7,432 nt of DNA, from assembly GCA_007131845.1 (NCBI GenBank), contig SLPT01000282.1, positions 1 through 7,432 of the forward strand, read 5' to 3'. Of the stretch, positions 6,561 through 7,432 are shown piece by piece. The translations under genes were made by a program, and so were the position numbers. Source of the stretch: Desulfobacteraceae bacterium. GTDB lineage: Bacteria > Desulfobacterota > Desulfobacteria > Desulfobacterales > Desulfosalsimonadaceae. Below the pieces are notes generated by a model, which saw nothing but the letters and a program-made list of their open reading frames with translations, had not been told where the DNA came from and searched no databases. Position 1 is the stretch's first letter, and every line of letters starts with the position of its first letter.

Positions 6561-6582
6561 GTTTCGGGAGAAATCCCGAAAC
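6561..6582. other. Perfect 9-bp hairpin in the HyuA-like gene leader
   Basis: GTTTCGGGA and TCCCGAAAC form a perfect 9-bp stem around a 4-base loop (GAAA on plus, TTTC on minus), 33 bases upstream of the HyuA-like start codon. It lies just before the GAGGAGG ribosome binding site (6543-6549). There is no T-run after it on the minus strand, so it is not a classic terminator. A role in mRNA stability or translation control is possible but unproven. Confidence 0.55.
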
Positions 6583-6589
6583 TCCTCAT

Positions 6590-6660
6590 ATCATTTATAA
6601 AACAGCTCGAATAATGGTTATTTAATAAAAATTCAATCGGTTAGAAACCGATAAAAGCGC
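6590..6660 (-). promoter_or_regulatory. AT-rich probable promoter region for the HyuA-like operon
   Basis: This stretch between the terminator and the HyuA-like gene is much richer in A+T than its surroundings. It contains a TTGAAT box (6631-6636) and several TATAAA- or CATTAT-like hexamers, but none at a convincing 16-18 bp spacing. No GG-N10-GC sigma-54 element is seen. A 17-bp inverted repeat sits at its upstream edge. Position between a terminator and a long gene run is the main argument for a promoter here. Confidence 0.4.
6636..6652. repeat. Inverted repeat ATCGGTT-N3-AACCGAT, possible operator or small hairpin
   Basis: A perfect 7-bp inverted repeat with a 3-base centre (ATCGGTT, then AACCGAT) lies directly upstream of, and overlaps by one base, the TTGAAT box in the AT-rich region. 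The spacing suits either a small RNA hairpin, since T-rich sequence follows on the minus strand, or a binding site for a dimeric regulator. The sequence alone does not decide between them. Confidence 0.4.
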
Positions 6661-6669
6661 ATCTGGATG

Positions 6670-6713
6670 AAAAGCCCGCAAGGATGCCCGGAGGCACCGC
6701 ATGCAGGCTTTTT
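6670..6713 (-). terminator. Hairpin terminator after the MttB-like gene
   Basis: Read on the minus strand, AAAAGCCTGCA pairs with TGCGGGCTTTT over 11 bp with one G·U pair. An inner TGCC/GGCA stem closes a TCCG loop and is extended by a GG/CC pair beyond a bulged T. The hairpin is followed by TTTTCATCC, a short T-run. The plus strand also ends in five T's, so it could work in both directions. It lies about 57 bases past the TAG stop. This suggests that the MttB-like gene and the HyuA-like gene belong to separate transcripts, or that readthrough is limited. Confidence 0.75.
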
Positions 6714-6769
6714 CACCTTAACCGAGCTTTTTAAATTTCTGGTTTCATTATCCGCTCATCCGCTTGTGG

Positions 6770-7432
6770 CTAAGACTGCGACCGAACGCGCTCCTCGGCC
6801 TTGTCCAGGACTTTTTGTATATCCTTTTTCGCCTCTCCCGGCACCCTGGATTCGGGGCCTTCGTAGTTCTCGATGATATCGCGGGTCTTTTTCACGATCC
6901 GGTCCTTCATGGTAAGCCGGCCCTGCGCATCCCAGTCCTCGTAGGAATTCCGGTCCATGAGCGTCGGCTGCCAGTGATGGCGGAACCACTTCATGGTGTG
7001 GTCTTCATAGAGATAATGCCCGCCCGGGCCGACATTACAGATCTCATCCACCGCCAGGGTCTCCTCGTTGACCTCGACGCCTCCGGCAATGAGCCGGCTC
7101 ATGCCGATAATCTCGTCGTCCATGACCGTCTGGAAAATATCTCCGGTGATGCCGGATTCGGTGTAGCCGTTGTCATGCACGAAATTGGCGCCGGAAAGCA
7201 TGGCCATGTGGATGGAAAAAGCCGCCTCGATGCCGCTTTGCAGCTCCATCTTCTTGGTGTCGGTGCATCCGGAGGTCGAGTACATGGGCAGCCCCACGTA
7301 GTTAAGCATTTCCGTGAACGCCGCGCTCATGATGCCCAGTTCCGGGGCTCCGTAGGAGTAGATGGTCCGGCGCATGTCGAGAATCGACTGCACCCCGCCG
7401 ATGATGATACAGGTTCCCGGGTTGACGAGCTG
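6770..7432 (-). CDS. MttB-superfamily corrinoid methyltransferase, non-pyrrolysine type (C-terminal part; 5' end off window)
   Basis: The frame is open from the window edge to a TAG stop, giving 220 visible residues, somewhat under half of a typical ~480-500 aa MttB-family protein. Family hallmarks seen are YGAPELG, a YSTSGCTDTK segment, SGANFVHDNGYTESG, and VGPGGHYLYEDHT followed by a DRNSYEDW region. Family members move a methyl group from a methylated amine to the Co(I) of a partner corrinoid protein in the cytoplasm. In archaeal trimethylamine methyltransferase the amber-encoded pyrrolysine falls about 160 residues before the C-terminus. Here that zone (SGCTDT) has only sense codons, so this resembles the non-Pyl relatives such as glycine betaine methyltransferase MtgB. 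The substrate cannot be read from this fragment; a quaternary amine is the likeliest class. A hairpin terminator follows the gene, so it may end its own transcript. The partner corrinoid-protein gene is not in the window. The start is not visible. Confidence 0.93.
   Translation of the reverse strand, partial: QLVNPGTCIIIGGVQSILDMRRTIYSYGAPELGIMSAAFTEMLNYVGLPMYSTSGCTDTKKMELQSGIEAAFSIHMAMLSGANFVHDNGYTESGITGDIFQTVMDDEIIGMSRLIAGGVEVNEETLAVDEICNVGPGGHYLYEDHTMKWFRHHWQPTLMDRNSYEDWDAQGRLTMKDRIVKKTRDIIENYEGPESRVPGEAKKDIQKVLDKAEERVRSQS

Noticed and set aside
6518..6589. A 23-codon leader frame overlapping the HyuA-like start (begins MRSFGISPETG)
   Set aside because: There is no ribosome binding site before its ATG and its content follows the hairpin and ribosome binding site sequence. 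It is probably chance.
6529..6669. Cobalamin or other riboswitch upstream of the HyuA-like gene
   Set aside because: No B12-box-like or other conserved riboswitch core was seen. The leader is short and holds only simple hairpins.
7261..7275. Possible pyrrolysine position in the MttB-like protein
   Set aside because: The segment aligned to the pyrrolysine region reads SGCTDT in sense codons; no in-frame TAG occurs before the final stop.

Overview
All identifiable genes lie on the minus strand and are read from high to low coordinates. The window is a moderately GC-rich piece of a one-carbon (C1), corrinoid-dependent methyl-transfer locus. Family content (MttB-type methyltransferase, MtgA/AcsE-type methyltetrahydrofolate transferase, a 2Fe-2S/ASKHA corrinoid activator, DUF1638) and a dispersed inverted-repeat element suggest an anaerobic bacterium. 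A sulfate reducer or related member of the Desulfobacterota (former Deltaproteobacteria) is my best guess. That placement is inference; there is no rRNA or marker gene to prove it.

Layout in reading order: (1) 7432-6770, C-terminal part of an MttB-superfamily, non-pyrrolysine methyltransferase, cut by the window edge. (2) 6769-6529, intergenic: a strong hairpin terminator, an AT-rich stretch that probably holds a promoter, a small inverted repeat, and a perfect 9-bp hairpin just upstream of the next ribosome binding site. (3) 6528-4459, a stand-alone hydantoinase/oxoprolinase (HyuA-like) ATPase. (4) 4458-4301, intergenic, with a 35-bp copy of a dispersed repeat. (5) 4300-3764, a two-ACT-domain GcvR-like protein. 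(6) 3693-1927, a RACo-type reductive activator of corrinoid proteins. (7) 1949-1203, a DUF1638 protein overlapping the activator gene by 23 bp. (8) 1202-1021, intergenic, almost filled by a 126-bp near-palindromic MITE-like element whose terminal repeat supplies the DUF1638 stop codon. (9) 1020-220, a methyltetrahydrofolate:corrinoid methyltransferase. (10) 219-114, intergenic, with a perfect 12-bp hairpin. (11) 113-1, the N-terminus of D-3-phosphoglycerate dehydrogenase, cut by the window edge. No gap exceeds 300 bases.

Working model: the MttB-like protein would demethylate a quaternary or other methylated amine onto a corrinoid protein, whose gene is not in the window. The MtgA-like protein would pass the methyl group to tetrahydrofolate, and the RACo protein would reductively rescue Co(II) corrinoid using ATP. 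DUF1638 and the HyuA-like ATPase are the unexplained parts; DUF1638 proteins recur beside such methyltransferases. The ACT protein may sense an amino acid, and the adjacent serine-pathway gene suggests a link to serine/glycine/C1 metabolism. The most interesting points are the HyuA-like plus DUF1638 plus ACT combination around the activator, and the repeat element that flanks and partly terminates these genes.
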